DNA of 7,078 bases from Acidobacteriota bacterium (GCA_022545645.1 JACZQQ010000137.1:1-7078), one strand, 5' to 3'; positions 1 through 6,482 are shown, counted from the stretch's first letter. Notes: generated by a model not told the origin, from the sequence alone. Translations and numbers: made by a program.

Positions 1-75
1 GACAAATTCGCTCCACACTCTCCGTCCCCAAACTCGCCGAGTCCACGAATCCGAAATGGCTCTCCTTATCAGATT
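1..75. other. Left flank with no recognisable gene
   Basis: All three forward frames stay open through this short stretch, with stops only at 79-81, 86-88 and inside the inverted repeat that follows. It could therefore be the tail of a gene that begins outside the window. The forward translations are rich in Ser, Pro and Arg or otherwise featureless, and none resembles a protein I recognise. I make no coding call. Confidence 0.4.
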
Positions 76-140
76 GGATAGAGTTTAGGGACAGTCCCCG
101 AATTCTGATAGAATTCGGAGACTGTCCCTAAACTCTATCC
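76..140. repeat. 30-bp near-perfect inverted repeat (REP-like hairpin)
   Basis: The left arm (76-105) and right arm (111-140) are reverse complements over 30 bases with a single mismatch (C97 against A119), separated by the 5-base loop TGATA. Each arm has a GAATTC next to the loop and a GGGACAGTCCC-like core. A stem this long with so small a loop would fold very stably in single-stranded DNA or RNA. It resembles the REP/BIME elements mobilised by REP-associated tyrosine transposases (RAYT, IS200/IS605-like), in which GGGACAGTCC-type palindromes are common; that link is from memory. There is no T-tract after the right arm, so it is not a classical terminator for rightward transcription. No transposase gene is in the window. 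Confidence 0.85.
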
Positions 141-142
141 CC

Positions 143-1528
143 ATGCTTGATCTGCAGCAATTTCTACGAACTTACGAAAAGGAACATATTCATATTCGTA
201 AGCCGGTGAAGCTTGATCAGGTGGGGGCCCTGGTCGGTCAAGCCGACGATACGATCGTGTTTGACCATATTCAGGAGCATCCGGGATGGCATCTGGTGGA
301 TCAGCTCTTTGTCAACCGAAAGGCCCAGGCCCGGGTGCTGGGCTGTCATCCCGATGAAGTCGTCCCATGTCTTGCCGAAGTGTTGCGCCGGGGTCCGAAG
401 CCTCTGAAGGAAGTCAACGGAGGTCCCTGTCAGGAAAAGGTCTATCTTGAGAATGAAATAGACCTTTCCACTTTGCCCATCGTCCGACACACGGAGATGG
501 ATCCCTACCCGTATACCACAGGGTTCGTGGTCCACCAGGATCCGGAAACCGGCCAGTTCAATCAGATGTATGCACAATGCGGAGTGCTGAGTCGAGGGGA
601 GATGGTCACCTCCTTCGTGACTTCCACGGCCAATCAGATCCTGAGAAAACATCGGACTGCCGGTACCAGGATGCCCCAGGCTCTAGTGATTGGCTGTCAT
701 CCGGCCTGGGAGCTGGCCGGTGTTTATTCCGATCCTCATCATGAATGGTGGGAATTGGAATTGTTCGAGTCCATCACCGGTGAAGTGGGACAGGTCACCC
801 GATGTAAGACCCTGGATTTGTTGGTGCCGGCCGATGCTTCGCTGGTGATCGAAGGTTATCTGAGTCCCACCCGGACGGCTCAAGACGGGCCCTCGCCGGG
901 ACCCACAATGCTTTTTACCCCTTCTATCACTCAGCAGCCGGTGTTTGAAGTGACCGCCGTGACCATGCGTCGAGATCCCATTTACCGGAATCACGCCATG
1001 ACCCCCTTTACCGATCACCAGGAAATGCCCCGGCTTTTTCACGAGGCCATTCTGTATGAGCGGCTTCAGGCCCAGGGAGTGAAGGTGCACGATGTCCATA
1101 TCCCTCAAGGCGGAGGCTCTCTCTCCGTGATCCTTCAGCTGGAACCCGCCATGGAGGGACAGGTCACCGATGCGCTCCTTGCCGTGCTGGGGTCGTCCTG
1201 GTCCAATTGCAAGATGGCCATTGCCGTGGACCCGGACATCGATATTTATGACTATCGCGATGTGCACTATGCCTTGGCAACGCGCGTTGATCCAACCCGG
1301 CATGTGATCACCATCCCCAACGCCCGCGGCTTTCGCTTCGATCCCACAGCAAGACCTATTCTGGAGGCCTCTCCCGACGCTGGAGAGAGCCGTTTTCCCA
1401 GTCTCGTCGGGAAGTGGGGGATCGATGCCACCAAGCCGGTTCCCTATCGGGAAGCAGAGCGAAAGGATTTTGAACGTGCTTGGCCGATCGATTGGAAGAG
1501 CATCAAACTCGAAGACTTCCTGGAATGA
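143..1528 (+). CDS. UbiD-family decarboxylase homologue with divergent active site
   Basis: This 461-residue protein has the length and landmarks of the UbiD family, whose members reversibly decarboxylate aromatic or alkenyl acids in the cytoplasm using prenylated FMN made by UbiX. Visible landmarks are the N-terminal DLQQFL stretch, GPCQEKV near residue 95, LVPADASLVIEGYL (227-240), TRVDPTRHV (380-388) and GKWGIDATKP (423-432). Aligned from memory with E. coli UbiD and fungal Fdc1, the metal ligands Asn140 and Glu204 are kept. The metal-binding His is Ser161, the catalytic Arg is Gln145, and the usual EGPxG[DE] motif reads DGPSPG (248-253), so its second acid is lost. Substrate is unknown and ordinary decarboxylation is doubtful. 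The ATG at 143 fits the family N-terminus but has no Shine-Dalgarno, because a hairpin occupies that position. No ubiX gene is nearby. Confidence 0.85.
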   Translation: MLDLQQFLRTYEKEHIHIRKPVKLDQVGALVGQADDTIVFDHIQEHPGWHLVDQLFVNRKAQARVLGCHPDEVVPCLAEVLRRGPKPLKEVNGGPCQEKVYLENEIDLSTLPIVRHTEMDPYPYTTGFVVHQDPETGQFNQMYAQCGVLSRGEMVTSFVTSTANQILRKHRTAGTRMPQALVIGCHPAWELAGVYSDPHHEWWELELFESITGEVGQVTRCKTLDLLVPADASLVIEGYLSPTRTAQDGPSPGPTMLFTPSITQQPVFEVTAVTMRRDPIYRNHAMTPFTDHQEMPRLFHEAILYERLQAQGVKVHDVHIPQGGGSLSVILQLEPAMEGQVTDALLAVLGSSWSNCKMAIAVDPDIDIYDYRDVHYALATRVDPTRHVITIPNARGFRFDPTARPILEASPDAGESRFPSLVGKWGIDATKPVPYREAERKDFERAWPIDWKSIKLEDFLE

Positions 1529-1561
1529 ACCACGGATCACGCCGATATTAACCGATCTGTT

Positions 1562-1590
1562 GGTTGTCAGACTGTCGGTTGTCGGTTGCC
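1562..1590. repeat. Short 7-nt tandem repeat (GGTTGTC)
   Basis: Unit GGTTGTC occurs at 1562-1568 and 1577-1583, with GGTTGCC directly following at 1584-1590. The intervening AGACTGTC (1569-1576) looks like a diverged 8-base copy. The array sits in the spacer after the UbiD-type gene. Its function is unknown; it may be a small polymorphic simple repeat. Confidence 0.5.
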
Positions 1591-1660
1591 TGCCCGTTGA
1601 GTTGTCGCCGAGCCCCGAGATCAGATACACTTTCTTGGCGGAAATTAAAGGCTCAAACCG

Positions 1661-1747
1661 ATGAATACACCCGTCGCTGATATCCAGCAGGTAACGGGAT
1701 CCAGGCAGGATATCCTGACCGATAGCCGATCCAGCCGCAGGTTCTGA
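1661..1747 (+). CDS. Possible 28-codon leader ORF upstream of kinase
   Basis: ATG at 1661 opens a 28-residue frame ending in TGA at 1745-1747, with a weak AAAGG (1647-1651) about nine bases upstream. It lies in the same reading frame as the kinase and only 15 bases before it, so a single TGA separates the two. It could be a regulatory leader peptide, a lost N-terminal extension of the kinase, or chance. The peptide has no recognisable motif and no membrane segment. I do not recognise it. Confidence 0.2.
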   Translation: MNTPVADIQQVTGSRQDILTDSRSSRRF

Positions 1748-1762
1748 CCTGAGGCCGGTGAT

Positions 1763-1779
1763 GTGCCCGGTCCGGGCAC
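1763..1779. repeat. Palindrome spanning the kinase start codon
   Basis: GTGCCCGG (1763-1770) and CCGGGCAC (1772-1779) are exact reverse complements around a single T. The assigned GTG start codon forms the first three bases of the left arm. In mRNA this could fold into a short GC-rich hairpin (about six pairs with a five-base loop) and sequester the start. It may also mean that the true start is further downstream. Confidence 0.6.
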
Positions 1780-3313
1780 TTTGGTGAACACCCTGACGGA
1801 ATCGCTGCTTCGAAGGCGATTGCTGTCCTTGAGCCTGGTCTTTTTGGTCACCGGCGTCCTTTGGTCAAGCGCAAACCTTCTGAACCAGAGAGCCTTCTTG
1901 CCCATCATCCAGATCCCTCTGTTGTTGGCCATAGGGGGTATGGCGCTGTTGCTTTTCAGCAAGAAGCCGCTTTCACTGACACCACTCAGGGCCCTGGAAC
2001 TGCTTCTCTTCGGATTGGCTGCTGCTTATATGGCCCTGCAGGATCTTACCTTCATTATCCAGAGCGCGGCACTGGGAGACAGCGGTATGGCCCTATCGGG
2101 TCTGCTCAGAACTGTTGTGCACTATGTCTTGCTGGTGATCGTCTACGGAATGTTTATACCCAACACCTGGCAGAGAGCGGCCTGGGTCGTTACCCCGCTG
2201 GCCGCTACACCGGTGGCTGCGACGCTCTTTTTGTGGGGAAGGTACCCGGGGATTGCAGAGACCATGGCCCTGACCCAGTCCGGGGAGTTTGTGGAGGCCG
2301 GAGTCTTAATGATCTTCGGCGTCGCCATTGCCATCGGAGGCACCCACATCGTCAGCCATTACCGAAGCTGCGAGGTGAAGGACAGGGAGATGGGTTTTTA
2401 CAGATTGAGAGAGAGGATCGGTGTCGGTGGTATGGGAGAGGTTTGGCTGGCCGAGCATGAAAAGTTGGTGAGACCCGCCGTCATCAAATTGATCCGGCCA
2501 GAGAGGCTAAAAGAGGGCGGGAAAGAAGCCCAGCGAACCGTGCGGCGTTTTGAGAAGGAAGCCCAGGCCACCGCCGAGTTGCGCTCTCCTCATACCGTTG
2601 AACTCTATGATTTCGGGGTGACCTCTGATCAGACTTTTTACTACGTTATGGAATATCTCAACGGGATCGATCTGGCCACGCTGGTCAAGAAGCATGGCCC
2701 GGTCCCTCCCCAGAGAACGATCTACCTTCTGCAGCAGGCCTGCGAGTCTCTTGGCGAGGCCCACAGTCACCATCTCATTCATCGGGACGTGAAACCCGCC
2801 AATATCTTCATCTGCCGTATGGGGCTGTCCTACGATTTCATCAAGGTCCTCGATTTCGGTCTTGTAAAGACTCAAACCAATGGCGTCTCGAGACCCCAAG
2901 GGGACATGAGCACCGAGCTCACCATGGAAGGTATGACCACCGGAACACCGGCTTTTATGGCCCCTGAGTTGGCAGTGGGCCAGGACAATGTGGATGTTCG
3001 AAGCGACATCTATGCGCTGGGCTGCGTCGGCTACTGGTTGCTCACCGGGGAGCTGGTTTTCCAGCAAGAGAATCCTGTTGCCATGATTGTGGATCACGTC
3101 AATGCGATGCCGGTCCCCCCCTCTCAAAGAACGGAAAATAATGTTCCTGAAGAATTGGATCGTATTATTCTCAAATGTCTGGAAAAGGATCCTGCCCAAC
3201 GCTTCCAGACCGCCATGGAGCTTGCCGATGCGCTCTCCGCCTGTGCCCGACCGCAGGACTGGAGTCGTGAACATGCTGAGAGCTGGTGGAAGCTTCACTA
3301 TCCCGATTCCTGA
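1763..3313 (+). CDS. Membrane Ser/Thr protein kinase (PknB/Hanks type)
   Basis: The 516-residue protein joins about six N-terminal membrane helices (roughly residues 19-38, 46-66, 77-99, 114-132, 139-158, 179-198) to a cytoplasmic eukaryotic-like kinase domain (212-495). The catalytic set is complete: glycine loop IGVGGMGEV (219-227), Lys242, helix-C Glu266, HRDVKPAN (340-347), DFG (364-366), a Thr-rich activation loop, APE (400-402), Asp415 and Arg480. It should phosphorylate Ser/Thr on unknown targets, with the membrane part as a likely sensor. The order is reversed from PknB, where the kinase comes first and one helix follows. The tail near 500-515 contains a WW pair that I recall from related acidobacterial and planctomycete kinases. 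The GTG start is preceded by GAGG (1751-1754) but lies in a palindrome; GTG at 1784 is an alternative. Confidence 0.93.
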   Translation: MPGPGTLVNTLTESLLRRRLLSLSLVFLVTGVLWSSANLLNQRAFLPIIQIPLLLAIGGMALLLFSKKPLSLTPLRALELLLFGLAAAYMALQDLTFIIQSAALGDSGMALSGLLRTVVHYVLLVIVYGMFIPNTWQRAAWVVTPLAATPVAATLFLWGRYPGIAETMALTQSGEFVEAGVLMIFGVAIAIGGTHIVSHYRSCEVKDREMGFYRLRERIGVGGMGEVWLAEHEKLVRPAVIKLIRPERLKEGGKEAQRTVRRFEKEAQATAELRSPHTVELYDFGVTSDQTFYYVMEYLNGIDLATLVKKHGPVPPQRTIYLLQQACESLGEAHSHHLIHRDVKPANIFICRMGLSYDFIKVLDFGLVKTQTNGVSRPQGDMSTELTMEGMTTGTPAFMAPELAVGQDNVDVRSDIYALGCVGYWLLTGELVFQQENPVAMIVDHVNAMPVPPSQRTENNVPEELDRIILKCLEKDPAQRFQTAMELADALSACARPQDWSREHAESWWKLHYPDS

Positions 3314-3374
3314 ATTCTCTCCTTGCCAGCTGTGCTTCGATTCGATACCCTCCGCTGTGCCATTAGAGCTCGTA

Positions 3375-3398
3375 GCCGGGATTATTCATAGTCCCGGC
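3375..3398 (+). other. Small hairpin ahead of the Dabb gene
   Basis: GCCGGGA (3375-3381) and TCCCGGC (3392-3398) pair over 7 bp around a 10-base loop, ten bases before the Shine-Dalgarno of the next gene. There is no T-tract, so a terminator for the kinase transcript is unlikely. It may be a weak 5'-UTR structure. Confidence 0.3.
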
Positions 3399-3407
3399 CA
3401 AAGCAAG

Positions 3408-3414
3408 AAGGAGG
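3408..3414 (+). promoter_or_regulatory. Strong Shine-Dalgarno for the Dabb gene
   Basis: AAGGAGG lies four bases upstream of ATG 3419. It is the best ribosome binding site in the window and fixes the start of the 135-residue protein. Confidence 0.8.
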
Positions 3415-3418
3415 ACTT

Positions 3419-3826
3419 ATGAGTCAAGGGAAGGGTCGGCAGGTCCTGTTTGTGCTGGTGGGGAGCATGATCTTTGTGGCCGGATGGCTCACCGGGCAAC
3501 AACGGGCAACGACTGAGAAAACCACCGTTCATGCTGTTGCTTGGACCGTCGCTGAGGGGGCAACGGAACAAGGCCTTGCAGATTTCAAGAGAGCTACCGA
3601 AGAGTTGATCACTTCAATGCCAGGATTAAGAAGAGCATGGGTAGGGAAACTTCGGCAACCCTTAGTTGTGGGAGACATCACCCGCACCCATGGCCTGGTG
3701 TTGGAGTTCGATGATGTGAAAAGTAAGGAGGCCTATTCAAACCACCCCAGCCGGGTCCCCTGGGCTGCAGTTTGGAGCAAGGTGCGGGTGCCTCGATCGA
3801 CGAACTTCGACGTTATTGGAGAATAG
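3419..3826 (+). CDS. Membrane-anchored Dabb-domain protein
   Basis: The 135-residue protein has a basic N-terminus followed by one hydrophobic segment (about 8-26), read as an uncleaved anchor or signal peptide. It places residues 36-135 outside the cytoplasm. That part matches the stress-responsive A/B barrel (Dabb) fold, a dimeric ferredoxin-like barrel of about 100 residues: VHAVAW (37-42), an amphipathic helix ending SMPGLRRAWVG (66-76), then HGLVLEFDD (91-99) and YSNHPSR (106-112). The usual second His of the Y..H..H pattern is Arg112 here. Dabb proteins have varied or unknown roles, so no substrate is assigned. A zinc-ribbon gene follows after 16 bases and is probably cotranscribed. Confidence 0.75.
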   Translation: MSQGKGRQVLFVLVGSMIFVAGWLTGQQRATTEKTTVHAVAWTVAEGATEQGLADFKRATEELITSMPGLRRAWVGKLRQPLVVGDITRTHGLVLEFDDVKSKEAYSNHPSRVPWAAVWSKVRVPRSTNFDVIGE

Positions 3827-3842
3827 CTGGACCGGGTGGAAA

Positions 3843-4121
3843 ATGGACGAACGACGGTTTTGTGACGAATCCAACACGACTAAGCCTGCAGTGTTGCGCT
3901 GCCACACCTGTGGAGAGCAGCAGACCTACCAGCTGCGCTGGCTGGTCCGCCAAAAGAAGAAGCATCTGCCTCAAGGGGCCGATGAGCAGGCTCGAAGCCG
4001 CTTTGCCAAGTTTCAGAGTTACATGGTGTTGATCGATGACGCTGTGGTGTGCGCAAATTCTCGCTGCCGTCGCAGGATTGAGGTCTCGGGCATGAAGACA
4101 ACGGCCTACCTCTCCGATTAG
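3843..4121 (+). CDS. Small zinc-ribbon protein
   Basis: Starting at ATG 3843, this is a 92-residue protein with two cysteine pairs: Cys20-x2-Cys23 and Cys70-x4-Cys75. The spacing suits one zinc-ribbon site. Between them is a basic, Gln/Arg/Lys-rich stretch (24-58), and the protein lacks a signal or membrane segment, so it is probably cytoplasmic. ATG 3843 is preferred over the in-frame TTG at 3816: it has a GGGTGGA Shine-Dalgarno-like sequence (3834-3840) and avoids overlapping the upstream gene. Nucleic-acid binding is possible, but many such ribbons are only structural or mediate protein contacts. I do not recognise a named family. Confidence 0.7.
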   Translation: MDERRFCDESNTTKPAVLRCHTCGEQQTYQLRWLVRQKKKHLPQGADEQARSRFAKFQSYMVLIDDAVVCANSRCRRRIEVSGMKTTAYLSD

Positions 4122-4139
4122 ATCAGCAGGACTTTTGTC

Positions 4140-4928
4140 TCAATCGAACCATTGAACGTAGTCGGCGGCGTCTCCAGGAAGGATTTGGGCCAAAAACAGG
4201 TGGAGTTTGTGCTGCTCTTCGGCTCTCAGGTGCAGGAACTCTAAAGCCACCAGGTTCAACCTTTTCCCATCTTGCCTCAAAGGTTGATATCGAACCACCC
4301 AACCCACAGCCTTGACCTGCTCGGAAGGAGATAAACGAAAGCTAATCTCCAGTCGATCCTTCAGTTTGAGTGGAAGAGTGGTATGAAAGGCCAGCCCTCC
4401 CACACTGACGTTTTCGGTCTTCGCCTCGGAGACTGTGTGTCCGATGAGTTGAGTTTCTGCGGCGTCGATGATCGTCAATGAGAAGGAGATCGGATAACAC
4501 ACTCGCTGGGCCTTTCTGCGCTGAACCGAGATCTCTTCACGGGGAATTGAGAGGGTCACCTGTCGCCCACAGGGGACGGATACGATCTCGATCTCAGCGT
4601 CGAAATAGTAGGCTGTTTCTTCATCCCAGTATTTGATTCGGACCTGATCTCCTTCTGAAAGGGGCCGCGTTGGAGGCGGACCCAGTAGTTCTAACTCGAG
4701 CTGTTTGGAAGTGATCTTGGTGATGGTGGCGGCAAGTGGGGAGGACGACTCCGACACAGGGGAAAGGGACACCGTCTTCTCCAGAAGAAGGTGGTGTTTC
4801 GAACCCGCGGTGGGGATCTCGGCAAATTTAAGATTGAGACCGTCAACTGATGTGCTAAACATTCCGCTTACTAGAGGTTGCATGCAGTGTAACCGCAACG
4901 GTACAAGCCATGCTGTGAGCCTCATCAC
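4140..4928 (-). CDS. YcgR-like PilZ-domain protein
   Basis: The C-terminal part is a PilZ domain, a receptor for the second messenger cyclic di-GMP. The arginine motif RRKAQR (137-142; RxxxR at 138-142) and the NVSVGG motif (173-178, the [DN]xSxxG signature) are both present, so ligand binding is plausible. Residues about 25-132 are beta-rich and look like the YcgR-type N-terminal domain that precedes PilZ in flagellar-brake and adhesion proteins, though the match is weak. The target is unknown and no motility gene is nearby. The first 22 residues are poorly supported: the GTG 4928 and ATG 4925 starts lack a clear Shine-Dalgarno, and Met23 (codon 4862-4860) may be the true start. It is convergent with the zinc-ribbon gene, stops 18 bases apart. 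Confidence 0.8.
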   Translation of the reverse strand: MMRLTAWLVPLRLHCMQPLVSGMFSTSVDGLNLKFAEIPTAGSKHHLLLEKTVSLSPVSESSSPLAATITKITSKQLELELLGPPPTRPLSEGDQVRIKYWDEETAYYFDAEIEIVSVPCGRQVTLSIPREEISVQRRKAQRVCYPISFSLTIIDAAETQLIGHTVSEAKTENVSVGGLAFHTTLPLKLKDRLEISFRLSPSEQVKAVGWVVRYQPLRQDGKRLNLVALEFLHLRAEEQHKLHLFLAQILPGDAADYVQWFD

Positions 4929-4931
4929 CGA

Positions 4932-5250
4932 CTAGCGCTTTTTCTGTTGCGCTTTCAGATCCTTGTCGAACTGCTTGACCAGCTTTTCGCAGGCCTTGTC
5001 AATGTCCTTCTCAGGATTCTTGATGGGTAGGGCTTTGGTGGCGATTCCCATCCAAACCGTCCGGTTCAGCAGGCAAGATCAAATCCACCAGTATTTTTGA
5101 TCTGTGAGGGCCTTCACCCAGCACTATTCAATTGGGCCTGGCAATGGTGACCGTTGACTGCGATTGTCCGGATGAGGGGTTCTTTCGAAAAGCGAAGCAG
5201 CCCGAGGTGGAGAAGTCGAACTGTAAAAACCTTTGGAGTATAATAGAAGT
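4932..5250 (-). pseudogene. Degraded DUF4136-type lipoprotein gene
   Basis: Reading this strand in three frames gives pieces in the order expected for DUF4136, a family of small secreted lipoproteins of unknown role. They are TPKVFTV (near 5236-5216), then after a frame change DFSTSGCFAFRKNPSSG (near 5217-5167), then PLIRTIAVNG, then ILVDLI (5094-5077). The best piece is a 48-codon end (5078-4932) with RTVWMGIATKAL and a charged tail ending in TAG. Family members typically have DFSxxxTxAF, then VVDLxD, then LVWRGxA. Several frameshifts are needed, the middle part is missing, and no signal peptide remains. Its stop lies three bases before the GTG of the PilZ gene, so the two may once have been one operon. 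The C-terminal piece is the firmest; the N-terminal pieces are tentative. Confidence 0.45.
5216..5244 (+). promoter_or_regulatory. Possible sigma70-type promoter
   Basis: A perfect TATAAT at 5239-5244 has a poor -35 candidate TCGAAC (5216-5221) at 17-base spacing. It points toward the secreted-protein gene at 5484 and would leave a leader of over 200 bases. It overlaps the DUF4136 remnant on the other strand, so it may be fortuitous. Confidence 0.3.
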
Positions 5251-5483
5251 TGGGAGGAGTCAGGCGCGACTTCTCTCCTCCGATGCAGAAGCGCCGACAC
5301 ATCCTCGTGTCACCGGCTCCTCCCACTGCTAAGCCTACTTTCACCGCCGCCAAGTGGCAAGTGAATTCTTTCAGCCCATGGGCCTGTCAGCTGGGTCGTA
5401 CCTGCCGACTCACTTGAGCCTGTGGCTGTCCGTGTGACAAAATAGATTAAATCCCGAGGAAAATCTGACCGCGAAAGGGTTCC
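5251..5483. other. Spacer without an identifiable gene
   Basis: Together with the remnant before it, this makes a stretch of about 550 bases between divergently oriented intact genes. No frame on either strand gives a recognisable protein. A weak complementary pair, GGAGGAG (5253-5259) with CTCCTCC (5275-5281), and a GACAC/GTGTC pair near 5295-5315 are the only structures I see. The promoter region for the 5484 gene probably lies here. Confidence 0.5.
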
Positions 5484-6482
5484 ATGAGATATGTACTGCT
5501 GCTTGAACTTCTGACCCTCCTCACCCTCTTCACGATTCCAGGAAGCTGGGGAATGTGCTATGGAGAGGCCCTGAAGGATCTGGACCACGACGGGCTGGAG
5601 GATTCCTTCGAGCAAGAAATTCTGCTCCGTTTCCTGCCTGACTTCAGAGTGAGCAAAACGGAGTGTGCCGGTTTGCCGGCAGAGTTTCTACCCGACAGGC
5701 TGGAGCCGCAACCGGTGGCGCTAAACGGGACGATCTACGGGCAGGTGTTTCCGGTTTCACCCAACGGGATCTCAGGCAGTTCCCTGGAGGTTCATTACTA
5801 TCACCTTTGGAGCCGAGATTGCGGTCGTTTCGGGCACGACCTGGACACCGAGCATGTATCGGTGCTGGTGCAGTCCGACAGTCCAAAGGCCCCCGCCAGT
5901 CGCTGGAAGGCTCTTTACTGGTATGCCGCAGCCCATGAAGGAACCCTCTGCGATGCAAGCAACGGCGCCAAGGCGACCGCTATCCCGGGCCGAGATCCGG
6001 CAGTGACCATCTGGATCTCCTCAGGCAAGCATGCCTCCTTCCTGACCGAGAATCTATGTCACAGAGTCGGGTGTGGCGGAGATCGGTGTGAGCGGATGAT
6101 CCCCTTTTCCCCTGGCAAGATCATCAATCTGGGTGAGCCGGGAGCTCCTTTGAACGGAGCTGTCTGGATTGCATCCGGTTCCTGGCCGCTTGCTGAGAAG
6201 ATGACAAGCGACTTCGACGATTCTGTACGCCTCAAATTGGAACGGTTGGAAAGAGAAGAAGTGACCTTTCTGAATGGGCCGCCGCCTCCATCCAAGGCTC
6301 TTCTTCTCGCCGGCAACAAGATCATCGGTGCGCTGGAAACGGGACTGTCTGAGACGGAGGCTGCCCTGTCCATCACCAGTCGTCAAACGGGGCGAAGCGT
6401 CAACCGGGGTCTGAGCGAAGCGGGCGGATCCCTGCAGCGCTCCCTTAAGAAAGTGGGGAAGTGGCTGGGAATCGGTTCTTAA
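5484..6482 (+). CDS. Secreted VPS62-like protein
   Basis: The 332-residue protein begins with a signal peptide (hydrophobic 4-20, cleavage probably near 23-29), so it is exported. The mature start has an aspartate-rich DLDHDGLED (32-40), a calcium-loop-like pattern, followed by FEQEILLRFLPDF. The body has LEVHYYHLWSRDCG (101-114), WKALYWYAAAHE (141-152), WISSGKHASF (177-186), a Cys cluster (192, 197, 202) and NLGEPGAPLNG (215-225). These resemble the VPS62-related domain in bacterial secreted proteins I recall from Acidobacteriota; the biochemical role is unknown. Six cysteines (61, 113, 156, 192, 197, 202) could form disulfides. The tail (272-330) is Ser/Gly/Leu-rich and amphipathic. ATG 5484 has AAAGGG (5474-5479) four bases upstream. 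Confidence 0.7.
   Translation: MRYVLLLELLTLLTLFTIPGSWGMCYGEALKDLDHDGLEDSFEQEILLRFLPDFRVSKTECAGLPAEFLPDRLEPQPVALNGTIYGQVFPVSPNGISGSSLEVHYYHLWSRDCGRFGHDLDTEHVSVLVQSDSPKAPASRWKALYWYAAAHEGTLCDASNGAKATAIPGRDPAVTIWISSGKHASFLTENLCHRVGCGGDRCERMIPFSPGKIINLGEPGAPLNGAVWIASGSWPLAEKMTSDFDDSVRLKLERLEREEVTFLNGPPPPSKALLLAGNKIIGALETGLSETEAALSITSRQTGRSVNRGLSEAGGSLQRSLKKVGKWLGIGS

Noticed and set aside
76..140. The inverted repeat as a transcription terminator or a single CRISPR repeat
   Set aside because: No T-tract follows the right arm, the stem is far longer than usual terminators, and there are no regularly spaced direct repeats.
683..1630. A long open frame (315 codons) on the minus strand inside the UbiD-type gene
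   Set aside because: It is antisense to a clearly recognisable gene, its translation is Gly/His-rich and matches no family, and it reflects the codon pattern of the opposite strand.
2507..3298. A 263-codon open frame on the minus strand within the kinase gene
   Set aside because: It lies entirely opposite the kinase catalytic domain, whose motifs fix the coding strand. The antisense product resembles nothing recognisable.
3323..3351. TTGCCA and TACCCT at 17-base spacing upstream of the Dabb gene
   Set aside because: The -10 element matches only three of six bases, so it is too weak to call a promoter.
5132..5332. A 66-codon plus-strand ORF in the same spacer
   Set aside because: It has no convincing ribosome site or recognisable sequence, and it is opposite the DUF4136 remnant.
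5114..5353. A 79-codon ORF on the minus strand in the spacer before the secreted-protein gene
   Set aside because: As a whole it has no signal, motif or ribosome site. Parts of it overlap pieces of the DUF4136 remnant, so it is better explained as one frame of a broken gene.
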